Source: Budorcas taxicolor (Eukaryota > Chordata > Mammalia > Artiodactyla > Bovidae). Taken from it: a stretch of 64,000 bases of DNA. The stretch is taken from contig NC_068910.1 of assembly GCF_023091745.1 (NCBI RefSeq), positions 36,195,272 through 36,259,271 of the forward strand. Direction: 5' to 3'. Position 1 is the first letter of the stretch; each line of letters starts with the position of its first letter. Shown here piece after piece: positions 32,106 through 43,416 of the stretch. The position numbers and the translations under genes are program-made. Under the pieces are notes generated by a model. That model made no database searches, had not been told where the DNA came from, and saw only the letters and a list, made by a program, of their open reading frames with translations.

Positions 32106-33424
32106 TGTGGTAGTCCAAAAAAAAAAAAAATTAGGTAGCACCTAAATATATTGAAGGTCGTGTCTCCTAGTCTCCAGCCAGGGAGAACTGGGGATCATTT
32201 CTGAGCTAGTAGAGAAGCTTTTTTGTAGCTTGATATGTCCTGAGTTAAGAAAAAAAAAAATTTTTTTAAACCTTCTCTCTACTGAAGGAAACAAAATATC
32301 TTGAGTTGAAACAGCCCTTTAGCACTATTCTATAAAATTGCCCTTGCCATGCATAACTTTAAAAATTATTGATAATAATAGTATCTCACTTAAAAAAGTC
32401 TCTCAAACACTGCATGTAGGATAAAAGTAATTACTCTTATAGTGTATCTAATAATATCAAAAATATACTCATTAAGCAAACAGATGGTTATCAAAAATAT
32501 ACATGTATATTTGTAACAATTATCTTTAATTTTCTTTACAATACCAAAATTGCAAGAACTGAATTTCCTAATTTCATGGAAGTAAATCAAACAATTTATT
32601 TCTTGAGTTTCACTGTCACAGCACTTTATCTGGATCCTTTCTTTTATTTACACCTGCCTCTTTCTAGTCTAGAAACAGGCATCCCTAAAATATTAAAATA
32701 TGTTATCAAAAATTATAGTTAATTCAAAATAAGAAAACAGAGCAAGCTAATTCCAGGTGATGTCGTAAATGAAAACTGAAATTTCGGTAGATTAACAAAA
32801 ATAGAAGTTTATTTTTCTCTCAAGTAAAGATCATTTGTAGCAGAGGTGGGGATTTACTCCTGATAGTTATTCAAGGATCTAGGCTTAAAAAGCTCTACCA
32901 TCTTCAGCATATTCCTTGCAAGTTCTCCCAGAAGTAAAATTGCACAAAAAGGTTTTATGGGCCAGATCTAAACATGATACACATCAGCACTACAAACATT
33001 CCTGTGGCATAAACTCCGTCATACAGCCACAACGAACTGCAGGAGATACTGGGAAATAAAGTCCAATATATTCCCCAGAGGAAAAGGAAATGGAATGGGT
33101 TCCATATATATTTAGCCGGTCTGTACCATCATTCACCCTGCTGATCGTCAATACCTGGATACTCTTCATCCCACACATAAGACATATTCATCTCCTTCCC
33201 AATCCTCAGCTAGGATTTTCGAGTAGCTCTATTTCTGAGGTTTCTGAGTGAAGCACAGGCACCTCCATAAGGACCCAGTACAGCTGCGAGTGGATCAGTA
33301 GCCTATGATTGAAAGGACAAGATATCAACTGTACCCACCTTAACAAACAAATGCACACACACACATTATTAAATGGAAGAGGCAACGAAAGGATCAACTC
33401 AATAAACTCCTTTTGAAAAAGGGA
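32106..33424. other. Unassigned AT-rich sequence
   Basis: Contains an A-tract followed by a T-tract at 32251-32269 and a short (CA)n at 33353-33364. No coding or transposon content recognised. Confidence 0.45.
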
Positions 33425-33430
33425 AGAACA

Positions 33431-33799
33431 AGGCTTCCCTGTGGCTCAGTGGTAAAGAATCCTTCTGCCAATGCAGGAGACACAGGTTCTATACCTGATC
33501 CGGGAGGATCTCACAAGCTGCAGATCAACTAAGCCCATGTGGCGCAGCTACCGAGCCTGTGCTCCAGCCCAGGAACTGCAACTACAGAGCTAATGAGCCT
33601 CAATTACTGGAGCCCACGTGCCCTAGAGTCCGTACTCCACCACAAAAGAAGATACTGCAGTGAGAAACCTGTGCAGTGAAATAAGAGAGTAGCCCCGACT
33701 CACTGCAACTAGAGAAGAGCCCACACAGCAATGAAGACCCAGCACAGCCAATAATAAATAATAACTAAATAGTAATAAATGAAATTATAAAAAAAAAAC
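33431..33799 (+). mobile_element. CHR-type (cetartiodactyl tRNA-derived) SINE
   Basis: The head 'ggcttccctgtggctcagtg' is like Bov-tA, but the body is different: 'gtggcgcagctaccgagcct', 'ggaactgcaactacagagct', 'gagtccgtactccaccacaa' and 'agagaagagcccacacagca', ending in aataaataa and poly-A. This is the CHR/ART2 SINE type shared across cetartiodactyls. 'agaaca' at 33425-33430 and 33800-33805 may be the target-site duplication. Confidence 0.8.
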
Positions 33800-33805
33800 A
33801 GAACA

Positions 33806-34208
33806 TAATATATTAAAAAAGGAAAAAAGGAAGAACAGATGACACATAGCAGTCACCAAGTCTTCATGATTATACAGGTCATATAGAATGACGTTTGTAA
33901 CACTGGATACAGTGGGAGTCATTTATTCATTAGATCTTAACTTTGCTTTCCTTGGGAGCCAGAAGTGTTGTCATTGTTTTCTATATTCTCTGCCTTGGCC
34001 CCTACTTAGTTTTCTCCTCGGTCATTGCTCCCTGGCCATGTCTGAGAGATGCGGACGCTCTTCTCAGAGACGGCCCAACTTCTGCAGTGTGCCTTCTGTC
34101 CATCTTAAGGCTTCAAAAAGTGAAACTTACTTTTTTAGTCTAGGTTTGTGGGGTTTTTGAAAATAAATACCATCAAAATTTTACTGGGTATCTGATTTGT
34201 TTGCTTCT
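33806..34208. other. Unassigned sequence
   Basis: No repeat is recognised. Two overlapping frames of 66-90 codons occur but neither has a recognisable domain or coding pattern. Confidence 0.4.
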
Positions 34209-34219
34209 AGTTAATTCCA

Positions 34220-34496
34220 TGGAGAAAGCAATAGCACCCCACTCCAGCACTCTTGCCTGGAAAATCCCATGGATGGAGGAGCCTGGTGGGCCTCAGTCCA
34301 TGGGGTCACTAAGAGTCAGACACGACTGAGCGACTTCACTTTCACTTTTCACTTTCCTGCATTGGAGAAGGAAATGGCAACTCACTCCAGTGTTCTTGCC
34401 TGGAGAATCCCAGGGACAGGGGAGCCTGATGGGCTGCCATCCATGGGGTCGCAGAGTCGGACACGACTGAAGCGACTTAGCAGCAGCAGCAGCAGC
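34220..34496 (+). mobile_element. BovA2 SINE with perfect 11-bp target-site duplication
   Basis: Sense dimer: 'tggagaaagcaatagcaccc', the 'cttcactttcacttttcact' linker, the second monomer 'ggagaaggaaatggcaactc' and the tail (agc)n. 'agttaattcca' at 34209-34219 and 34497-34507 matches perfectly. An intact structure and perfect duplication suggest a young copy. Confidence 0.96.
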
Positions 34497-34507
34497 AGTT
34501 AATTCCA

Positions 34508-36309
34508 CGTTCTAATAGCTAAACACAGTTGTTGTTGTTGTTTTTTCTGAGATGTAATTTTCAGGTGAAATTGTTTTCTTCTTCACCGACTTACTTCTCT
34601 TGCAAATAAATGTTGAGATATGTTTAATATTACTGAGTCCTCCTGATTTAAGTGGGAAGCTCCAACTCAAGTGGATTTTTTTGCTGCAAGTTTGAATCTA
34701 AGTGAATATTTGTCATTCACAGCCTTTTCCAATCTTATTTCCTGTTGACTTTTACTTTTTCAATCCATTTTTTCCCCAAATCTTGCAGGGCCTCATATTT
34801 CTGGAAACTTTCTCTTCTCTGTCATTGCTCTATGGAAACACCTAATTACTGTTCAACCTGTACTCCTTTTAATACCATGTTTTAGCTCAGCCAGTGGCAA
34901 CAACTACTCATCAATGATACATTTTTCAACACCTTTTCATATAGCCAAAGGCTTTGTGTATATATATTATTTATATTCAAGTTATCACAGGCAAACAAAA
35001 GCTTCGTCACTGAAGAGCTTGCATTTCTATATTTCTTGCTTCTGACACCAGTTTTCATTGCTGTCTACTAATTAACTACTAAACAAAGAGCAACCTTGAA
35101 AGGATGAAAATGGCAAGCCTCTATCAAGCTGGCATCCTGCATGTCTATGTAAAACAGAAACCATTCTGCTCTAATTTTTATTACAGAAGCACACAGTGTC
35201 TTACCTCCATAAAACTGAAAAAAAATGGAAAAAGGAAAAAATTAAAAGAAATAGCTAGTATCTATAACCAATTTATTTAGTAATTAATATGCTAGTAGCC
35301 ACTGTAACTGATAAATTCTAACGCCTTGATGGTTTATACATTAGGAGTTTGTTTATTGTCCTTGTAAGATACAACTGTTGCAGAGCAATGGGAGAGTAGG
35401 GTTGAAAGATACTCTACTCTCTTCAATATATATTTTTCAAGATGGCCCTAGACATTGTGAATCAACGGGCAATTTGGGGAAGGGAAAGATCATCCGTGGG
35501 TGGCCAGGTCTGAACATGACACACATGCCTTTGGCCTACATTGTATTCATTAGAATTAGTTGTCTACCTGCCATGGAGGCTGGAAACTATGATACAGCCT
35601 CTACCACAGATACTTGCTTTGTTAGAGCATTCCTAATGGGTCTGAGTGTCTCAGCCTCCAGGATAAAAATGAAGCACATTACAAGGACAAGACATATAGT
35701 TTCTTAGGGGAGACAAAAGCTTTCCTAGAAATAAATCCGACAAAAGAACTTTCTTCCTAACATGGAAACTTGCATAGGGACTGTGAAATGATACAGCAGA
35801 TAATTCTTTTGACAAGAGTCTTAAAATCAATTTAATAGTGCTTTTCATTTATTTCACATGACATTAAGTAGTAATTTGAGAATAGCTTTTCCCTCATTAG
35901 TGGGAGCCAAGATTCCCATTTTAAGAAGGATGTACAGTACTTTCTGGTGGATCTGTAAGCACTGGAGAATAGTCTGAACCCTTAATTGTTTCTCTTTAAT
36001 CTCTTCTGTACAGAGAATGAAATGCTCTAATGCTTTTTACTTGAAAGTGAAAAACAAATGAATTTCCTTGAGCCTCATTTGGGTAGATGTATCATCGCTA
36101 CCATTCTAAAATCAATAATTTCTAACCCATGCCATTGACAATTCTGTTAGTATAGAAACACTCTTTCCTAACCCTGACTCAAAGCACTGGGTGCAAAGAC
36201 ACAATGACACAATTGCTCAGAAGCTGCACCTGAAGAGGCAAAGTAGGCAGAGGGAGCATTATAGTATTAAAAAAAATAAAACAAAAAAACAAAAAAAAAA
36301 ACCTGCTTT
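34508..36309. other. Unassigned sequence
   Basis: About 1.8 kb with (GTT)n near 34530-34544 and an A-rich block at 36268-36302. The frame 35378-35707 (109 codons) has no recognisable domain. No gene is supported. Confidence 0.45.
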
Positions 36310-36490
36310 GGAATAACAGCCTATGGCTCAAAACTGAGCTCTGTCCCAAGCGAGTTGTGAAAACTCAGAACTCCCTTCACCAGGTTTCTCATCTGTAAAC
36401 AGAATGTCAACAACAGCATTCTCCTAATAAGCTGTAAGGATGCAATGAGTTCATATATGTAAACTGATCAGAACAAAGCCTAGTAAAGGG
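36310..36490 (+). repeat. MIR element
   Basis: Sense MIR by eye: 'caggtttctcatctgtaaac', then 'ataagctgtaaggatgcaat' and 'gagttcatatatgtaaactg', ending 'cagaacaaagcctagtaaag'. The order of blocks (core, 'tctcatctgtaaa', 'atgagtt...atgtaaa', tail) fits MIR well. Confidence 0.65.
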
Positions 36491-36756
36491 AAGGGAACTC
36501 AATAGAGACTGACTCTCATTTCTATTATTAGTTATTTATTGCCATGTAAAACATGTTAGAGTTGAGAAAACTGAATCAAATATCACGCTTACCAAAGAAA
36601 TACTGAGTTTGATGCCATTCCTTCCTTCACCAAGCCTTATTTAACTACATGTATCCATTCCATAACATATCTTCATACATTATTAGTATAGTTCCAAGAT
36701 ATACTAAATGGTTTTTGAATTAAAATAGGAATAACAAAAAAAATAGGAAAGTGAAT
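36491..36756. other. Unassigned sequence
   Basis: Nothing recognisable. Confidence 0.4.
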
Positions 36757-36830
36757 CTTTTTTAATATAAATTTATTTGTTTTAATTGGAGGCTAATTAC
36801 AATATTGTATTGGTTTTGCCATACATCAAC
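36757..36830 (-). mobile_element. L1_BT-like 3' end, very short
   Basis: Antisense of the L1 3' UTR end: 'ttttttaatataaatttatt', 'gttttaattggaggctaatt', 'attgtattggttttgccata', stopping after 'catcaac'. Only about 70 bases were inserted. Five bases ('tttac') are missing relative to the other copies. Confidence 0.88.
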
Positions 36831-37045
36831 TTGAGAGAAAAAATTGAACTGCCCAAATCCTTCATAATAGAAACAAAGATTGCAGTTCTTGAGTATAGTT
36901 CATGGAAGAAGACGGAGGAAGATTGTGCTATTATATAAACTAATATTACCAATGATTACAATAAAAGCACCTTCTAGAATTACTTGATGTATACCTATTT
37001 TTTCAGAGTTTAGTGCTACTTTTGGAGCTAATCCATTGAATGTGA

Positions 37046-37165
37046 AAGAAAGTGAAAGTGACTCAATCGTGTCTGACTCTTTGCGACCCCATGGACCATA
37101 CAGACCATGGAATTCTCCAGGCCAGAATATTGGAGTGGGTAACTGTTCCCTTCTCCAGGGCTCCA
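37046..37165 (-). mobile_element. BovA/Bov-tA SINE fragment
   Basis: Antisense 'gtgactcaatcgtgtctgac', 'tctttgcgaccccatggacc', a small internal deletion, then 'ggaattctccaggccagaat' and 'cccttctccagggctcc'. The tRNA-derived half is absent; a tight palindrome starts at the breakpoint. Confidence 0.87.
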
Positions 37166-37168
37166 TTA

Positions 37169-37196
37169 GTATTCCTTTAGTAATACTAAGGAATAC
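37169..37196. repeat. Tight near-perfect palindrome
   Basis: 'gtattcctttagta' (37169-37182) and 'tactaaggaatac' (37184-37196) are reverse complements apart from one extra T, with a one-base loop. It lies directly at the end of the SINE fragment. Confidence 0.85.
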
Positions 37197-38044
37197 CAGC
37201 ATTCGTGGTTTAGTATACAATTTTATTTGCCTGAGACTATCTGCAAAGCTAATCATTCTCAATTTTTTTTTCCCTATCAATCTGTTGAATTAATCTGACT
37301 GTTCTTCTAGTTCTTTGCAAAGCCATAAATAAGAGTACAAGTATGACAAACAAACATCTACCATATGCAACACCCAATTATTAAGCCATATGTTGTATTC
37401 TAGCAGTATACTACATATTTCAGTTATGGCTATGGATGATTTATCTATTATTCCATTTTATAATTTTAATTACATTAGAATACTTATTGTTGATTTATTT
37501 TGTGATTCTAATAACATGAGACTTCATAACCTACTGTCTGATATGCACTTATCAGAAACACAGTGAAGAAAATATTTTAAACTGTTGGAATTCCGATTTT
37601 TTAAATGTCCACATAAAATTACCCAACTTAATTTTCTTTATCAATTTTTTTCAATATTTTTAAATATACACCCAAGATAAGCATTTATTTCTTCTACTTG
37701 AAATAATTTCTATATGCTTATTCAAAATAGCTGAACTTTATTTTGAAATATTTATTTAAATTATTTATCTCAGATAATTTATCCGTTATGAAAGTGTCTG
37801 AGTAATTTGAATATTAATTCCAAAATATTTGAAATAGAACAATAAGTACTTTTCCTTCATGAAGGAAGGAACATGACATGAAGAAAAAGTCTAAGTGAAA
37901 TAATTCTTTCCTCATATGAGAACATCATTAATTAAGCAAGAATTATAAAAATGTATATTTTGTGGGCCTATTTTAATTCACTAATATGTGATAAGTTATT
38001 AAAATATTAATAAAAACCATGGTTAAGACAATGATCCTAAATCA
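37197..38044. other. Unassigned, very AT-rich sequence
   Basis: About 850 bases of low-GC DNA without recognisable repeats or genes. Confidence 0.45.
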
Positions 38045-38585
38045 GATAGATTTAGGATGACAACAGATCAGTAAACAGCTATGTGACCTAGGTAATTTAC
38101 CTAACACCTCTGAGCTTCAGATCCGTCATTTGTAAAACAGGGGAAAATCACATTATCTATGGCAGATATTCTGATAGGTCATATAATATCCATGTACTGC
38201 CCTATAATCTCTGTCCCCTGTGGCTTGTCAGGGCCACGTGATAGCCAGTGAGTTCTCCTGGGTCACTTCTAGGCTGAAGCATTTAAGAGCAAATAGCAAC
38301 TCTCCAGGTCTCTCTTCTCTTTATTTGGGGCATATCACAGAAGGGTGGCAATTCACAGTTAAGGTCACATGAATTTCTGAGTTACAGCATGTCAGAGAGC
38401 GTCTCTGAAGTTTCACGTGATTTCACTTCAGAATTTTTTGTTAAGACACTGAGATTTGTAAGTTGATATGTTTATTCAGCATAGAAATAAACTACCTCGT
38501 GGAGTGGTTTTAGGATTCAGTGACAGGAAGATATAAAGTGGTGTCACAACTTTTATCACACAGTGTGGATTCAATAATTGATATC
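38045..38585 (+). repeat. MIR element split by a ~330-bp insertion
   Basis: The left part (38045-38157) has 'gctatgtgacctaggtaatt', 'tctgagcttcagatccgtca' and 'tttgtaaaacaggggaaaat', the MIR core. The right part (38492-38585) resumes with 'ctacctcgtggagtggtttt', 'aggattcagtgacagg' and 'attcaataattg', the MIR 3' half. Joining the two gives a continuous MIR order. Confidence 0.65.
38158..38491 (+). repeat. LTR-like / unassigned element inserted in a MIR
   Basis: It contains 'ctgggtcacttctaggctga', 'agcatttaagagc' and 'aagacactgagatttgtaag', which recall an old mammalian MaLR/MER-type LTR. It ends where the MIR resumes. No internal coding sequence is present. The family name is uncertain. Confidence 0.4.
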
Positions 38586-38594
38586 AGATAATAG

Positions 38595-38770
38595 TAGTCA
38601 TTGTACAGTTGGCCCATAATGACCCTTTGAAATAATCAGAAGTAGAGATTAGTATCATCACACTTTGTAAGAGATGAAACTGAGGCTTCTAAGGGCCTTG
38701 TTTAAAAGTAGGTGATAAAGCTGGAGTTCTAAGCCAGTGACCTTGTTTCCTGAGCATCACTCTCCCCACT
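38595..38770 (-). repeat. MIR remnant
   Basis: Reversed MIR core by eye: 'aagagatgaaactgaggctt', 'ctaagggccttgtttaaaag', 'gtgataaagctggagttcta' and 'agccagtgaccttg'. It lies about 10 bases after the split plus-strand MIR. Confidence 0.5.
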
Positions 38771-39714
38771 ATCATTCAGTGACAACTGTCACAGTTTTCT
38801 GCATTATTATCACAATGCATAAAAAATTAACTCCCAGCATATCTTACTTCTACTGTCCTCCAACAAATAATAATACATACCCATGTTGATGACTTCAACC
38901 CAACAGAAAACTCTGAACAAGTAAGATACTTTATGTAGAAAACAGTCCTTTTGCGTTATTTGAGAGAGGCATGTAATTACTAAACTGGTTAATATTCTAA
39001 ACCATACAAGGTATCGTTTCAGCAGTATTGGACATCAAAAGACTATTAAAAAAGTATTTTTTTGTTGAGTTCCAAAATTGTCCTGGGGCTTAGACAATCT
39101 GTTTACTGATTTCCGCCCCCCCCCCCCCCCACTGGCAATTACCTGATAGCTCAGGAAATTTCTTTCTTAGAGTATGTTTCCATAACTAGCATGTCTGGGT
39201 CAGGACAATTTCAATGGTTAATTGCAAATGGAGAGAATTTTAGGCGTCTGAATGGGTTTTTGGAAGTAGTGGATGGGGTTCAAATTTGCTGAAACTGCAG
39301 CTTGCATTGTTCCAGGCCGTTATTTTTGGTCCACTGAATAACAGCTGCTGCATATGGTAGTTGTTGAGTTTTCTGCTAAAGATCCACTTACTGGCACAAA
39401 TAGTAAATGTTTGCATGTGCTATTTTGATACATCTCCTGTGAGGCTCCATTTCTACATTTAAATACGGATCACATATGGTGAACTGAAATAACTTTTGTA
39501 TGTAAAGCATATGTCCAAGGAGTAAACCAAAGAGAGACAGTGTATGGCATTGTCATGTTCCATCTGCCTTCTATATGGGCTCAAATTTAATGAAAATTAA
39601 TATATCCCAAAACCACATAAGAAAAAGTTCAGTTTCATAGTTACAGCACTAGTGATTAGGACAAGGTGGCGAATAACATGTATAATGTACAATAAATGCT
39701 ACTGCTCGAAGGAG
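38771..39714. other. Unassigned sequence with a poly-C tract
   Basis: No transposon recognised apart from the poly-C tract at 39116-39130, listed separately. Confidence 0.4.
39116..39130. repeat. C15 homopolymer
   Basis: Fifteen consecutive C residues after 'ttccg'. Long mononucleotide C/G tracts are rare compared with A/T tracts in mammals, and their length is often miscalled. Confidence 0.9.
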
Positions 39715-40030
39715 ATGCAGACATAAAGATCAGACTTGGTCACAGTGGGGGAGGAAGAGGGCAGGAAGACTTGAGAGAGTAGTATTGAAACACGTACATT
39801 ACCATATGTAAAATTGATAGCCAGTTAGAATTTGCTGTAGGATGCAGGGAATCCAAAATTGGTACTCTGTGACAACCTAGAGGGGTGGGAGAGGAAGGAG
39901 GGAGGGATGGAGGTTTAAGAGAGAAGGGGTATGTGTATACCTGTAGCTAATTTCATGTTGATGTATGGCAGAAGCCACCACTATATTGTAAAGTAATTAT
40001 CCTCCAAATAAAAATAAAATAATTTTTGAA
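39715..40030 (+). mobile_element. L1 3' UTR copy (diverged L1_BT-like)
   Basis: Sense L1 3' UTR markers in order: 'gtagtattgaaacacgtaca', 'gagaggaaggagggagggat', 'catgttgatgtatggcagaa', 'attgtaaagtaattatcctc' and 'caaataaaaataaaataatt'. The middle ('gaatttgctgtaggatgcag') differs from L1_BT, so this is an older relative. Confidence 0.85.
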
Positions 40031-40344
40031 ATGGTATTACTCAAATTAATTTATTTAATGTAAGGCTATATAAAATTCCAATATGATGAACTTAATCAGT
40101 ATAAAAATATCATGAAATGCTGCAGTAAATCTCAATTTATTTAAATTCATAACAACTAGAAATTCCAGAAATACAATAGCCATCAAGAATCAACAATTTT
40201 TTTATGAAAAAATAGTTGATATATGAACACCAAATAAATAGCTGCTGTAGAACTGGATTCACTATTCAGGTAACTTACAATCAGGTGGGATCAATGTGAC
40301 TTACAAGCAAATAACTATAATAAGGAAGAAAGGGAACTGTGTCC
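40031..40344. other. Unassigned sequence
   Basis: Nothing recognisable in this 310-base AT-rich interval. Confidence 0.4.
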
Positions 40345-40490
40345 TACTGGAGAGTGCGATAAAGTACCGTGAGACTGTACTGACCAGGAATCAGGAGCCT
40401 TGGGGCTCAGCTGAGCTCTGCCAATGCCATGCTAGTAAGTTTCTTCCCACTCTGGCCTACCTTTTTCCCCTTTATAAAATGAGTGAGTCC
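40345..40490 (+). repeat. MIR element
   Basis: 'ctgagctctgccaatgccat', 'gctagtaagtttcttcccac' and 'cccctttataaaatgagtga' fit the sense MIR (ggctctgccacttactagctgtg ... tcatctgtaaaatggg). The MaLR-like element starts where the MIR match ends. Confidence 0.55.
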
Positions 40491-40845
40491 AGTGGACTGA
40501 ATTATGTCCCTCCTAAACTTCATAGTTGAAGGCTTAACCCCCAACATGATAATCGGAAGTAGGGCCTTTGGAAAGTAATTAAGTTTAGATGAGATCATAA
40601 TGATGGTAATGAGGTTATCATTCTTACAAGAAGAAGAGAGATGAGAGAATGCTCCCTTCACTCCCCTGATGGCCTTGTGAAGACACAGTGAGAAGATAAT
40701 CATATGCACTCCCAGGAAGACAGTTCTTATCAGAGACCCAAACTGACTTGTGTCTTGGTCTTGGACTTTCTAGTCTCCAGAACTGTGAGAAATAAAGCCC
40801 TGTCCTTTAAGCCTATGGCCTATTATAGCAGCCAACTAATGCAGA
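40491..40845 (+). repeat. Ancient LTR (ERVL-MaLR / MLT1-like), solo
   Basis: Markers in order: 'tggactgaattatgtccctc', 'cttcatagttgaaggcttaa', 'gtagggcctttggaaagtaa', 'ccttgtgaagacacagtgag', and the polyadenylation-side block 'ctccagaactgtgagaaata' with AATAAA, ending 'tatagcagccaactaa'. This is an old endogenous retrovirus-like LTR without any gag, pol or env sequence beside it. The subfamily is uncertain. Confidence 0.6.
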
Positions 40846-42184
40846 GATTAATTGAAGGAAGCTAAGTATTTTTGATTCTATATGTACACTTCTCTAGTTG
40901 GTTATCTAACAGGTTTTTTTCCCCATGACTCTGAAACTCCATAAGGTTCTAAAAATAAGTAAAAATGAAGATATGTTCTCTTACAGTTTTTGTTCTTACT
41001 GTGTTTTATCTTTTAATATTTTTCATATATTTTAAAGTTGAAACAATGTATGGCTTACTTGATAACTCTGAGTAAAATGAGATATTTAATTAAACAGAAT
41101 CCCTTATTCCCCAAGCATTAGAGGATTTACTTCTAATTTAGTTATATAAAGCCTACTGATATCTCACAGCAATCCTATGAAGAACATCTTAATACTATTC
41201 TCTCATATTAAAAATAATGAAGCAATGACTATCTAGGTTTATACCTTCTTTGCTCACAAAGTTTTGAAGCGGAAGCAGCTATTTTAAATAGCTTGAAATA
41301 CTTGCTAACACAGTTCATACTTGAAGCAGTTTTTCTTTAAACAGAACATTCTGCACACAATGAAAGTTTACTTGTGAATATCTATTCTATGATAATCAAC
41401 AATTCACCTTATAAGAAATAGAATTCACCTCGTAATAAACACCAAGTGCTTACATTCTCATAACTTGCCAAATCACCTCAATTAAATCTCAGTAAAATTC
41501 CTCAAAATGCTAATTCCTGAGCATCTCTTTTGGACAACTAAATGCTATTCCATGTATAATGGATATACCATCGTTGATTTTCACAAATCCCTGTACCTCG
41601 CCATTTGGATTTCTTCCAGCTTTCTAACAATAAAATGGAAAGCTATAATTAATATTCTTACACACAAATATTTGCTTACTTGTGTGAGCATATATTTCTC
41701 TTCAACAAATTTCTAGATGGAGATTTGTTATATCAAGTCAACATGTGGTGATGTTGAAATTTATAAACAGAACATTGGTCAGGAAAGACATAATTTTATT
41801 TTTCAGTAACTGAACTCAAAATAGCTAATGATTTCTCATTTCAGTGAATTACCAAAAATAATTACACTTGTTAATTCAATTCAAAGTGTTTCAATCATCG
41901 TTTATTTAAAACTCAGCCAGTTCGGGGTAAGTATACAGGGGAGCGTTAAGATTCTCTCCATTCCCCTCCTCTCGCCCACTCTGCCATGACAGCAGGAGTC
42001 CTGTTGGGGAGGCAGGGGCATATTATGTCTCCCTGGCTTTTGCTCCAGGTGCTGTCTTTGCACAGGCATGTGCAGGTCGTTGCCTCTGTGGAGGCATGAG
42101 TCCACACCTAGTCTTACAGTGCCAGCCCGTCTTTCTTGCTTCAGCAAAGTCCATATCTACACTGATTCTTGTTTAGGGACTGCT
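40846..42184. other. Unassigned sequence, possible weak MIR at 41150-41240
   Basis: 'cacagcaatcctatgaagaa' near 41165 recalls the reversed MIR (cacaacaaccctatgaggta). Otherwise nothing is recognised. A GC-richer patch lies at 41930-42130, without a coding signal. Confidence 0.4.
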
Positions 42185-42197
42185 AGCTGCTCTTTCC

Positions 42198-42414
42198 GGG
42201 CTTCCCTGGTGGCTCAGACAGTAAAGAATTCCTCTGCAATGTGGGAGACCTGGGTGCGATCACTGGGTGGGGAAGATCCCCTGGAAGGGGGCATGGCACC
42301 CCACTCCAGTATTCTTGCCTGGAGAATCCCCATGGACAGAGGAACCTGGAGGACTACAGTCCTTGGGGTTGCAAAGAGTCAGACACAACTGAGCAGCTAA
42401 GCCCAGCACAGCAC
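42198..42414 (+). mobile_element. Bov-tA SINE
   Basis: Sense copy: 'gggcttccctggtggctcag', 'gggaagatcccctggaaggg', 'gtattcttgcctggagaatc', tail 'agcccagcacagcac'. Candidate target-site duplication: 'agctgctctttcc' (42185-42197) and 'agctgctttatcc' (42415-42427), 11 of 13 bases. Confidence 0.94.
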
Positions 42415-42427
42415 AGCTGCTTTATCC

Positions 42428-43020
42428 ACACCTGACTGAGACACTTAAACTGCCCTCAGGTCAAGAAATCTCTTACAGACATTGCTATTCTACTATCACT
42501 CCAGTGCCCCGTTGCTTTAGAGCCTTCTGGATGCAGCCATTGGTAAGAGGTTGTCTATCTTCCATGATATAAGCTCTTCTGTTCTGGAATGTCCCCCATC
42601 CCCAAAAGTTCATGGAAGAGTTTAAATATGAATCCCCTTCTGAGGCACCCATTAGCAACTACACTCTTATCCCACTCTGAATTCTATTTCTTCTAGACAG
42701 TAAAAGATCTTACTTATATTACCAGAGAGAAAGTGACCACACCATAGATTTTCCTTGTTTTGCAGGTTATAATTTAAGTACTTTGCTGACTCTTACAGTT
42801 TTCACATGAAATTTTAAAGCTTACATTTTGGGATTCTGAAAGGTATCTTTTTACTCTTTTTTTCAAAGCCCAACACTTGTAAATCCAGGGGCCTTTTAAA
42901 ATCTCCAAGTATGATTCTAATTCAATGTTAATCTGTTAGGAGTCCATTTTCTTTTCTTTTTGTTCCCCTTTCTTTTTTTCTTAGTATCTAAACATCATGA
43001 TGTGGCAGTCATGAGTATTT
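42428..43020. other. Unassigned sequence
   Basis: Nothing recognisable; T-rich near 42850-42990. Confidence 0.4.
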
Positions 43021-43101
43021 TTTTTTATTTTTTTGAAATATAACTGACTTACAATGTTGTGTTAATTTCTGCTGCTGCTGCATACATAGCTATTCAGTTA
43101 T

Positions 43102-43134
<33 letters not shown>

Positions 43135-43416
43135 CATTCTTTTTCATATTCTTTTCCATTGTGATTTACCACAGGATGCTGAGTATAGTTCTACAGCTCT
43201 GTGCTATAAAGTAGGACCCTGTTGTTTATCCATCCTTTAGGTAATAGTTTGCATCTGCTAATCCCAAACTCCAAACCCATTCTTCCCCTCCCCCCTCCTC
43301 CTTGACAACCACAAGTCTTTACATCTGTAACTCGGTTTTTGTTCTGTAGATAAGTTCTTTTGTGTCATGTTTTAGATTCCACATATAAGTGACATCATAT
43401 GGTATTATTCTTTCTA
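43021..43416 (-). mobile_element. Old L1 3' end with internal (CA)n
   Basis: Antisense artiodactyl L1 3' region: 'ataactgacttacaatgttg', 'tgttaatttctgctgctgct', a (CA)n tract, 'gatgctgagtatagttctac', 'tgttgtttatccatccttta', 'ctaatcccaaactccaaacc' and 'attccacatataagtgacat'. It is the same family segment as at 4165-4505. Confidence 0.82.
43102..43128. repeat. (AC)n microsatellite
   Basis: About 13 AC units inside the reversed L1 3' region, where L1 copies normally carry a TA/CA-rich patch. It probably grew from that seed. Confidence 0.9.

Noticed and set aside
40491..40845. Part of an endogenous retrovirus with genes
   Set aside because: Only a solo LTR-like stretch is seen. No gag, pol or env sequence is next to it.
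42068..42435. Overlapping plus-strand frames of 64-110 codons
   Set aside because: Most of each frame is Bov-tA sequence (42198-42414). Many SINE copies in the window give the same peptides.
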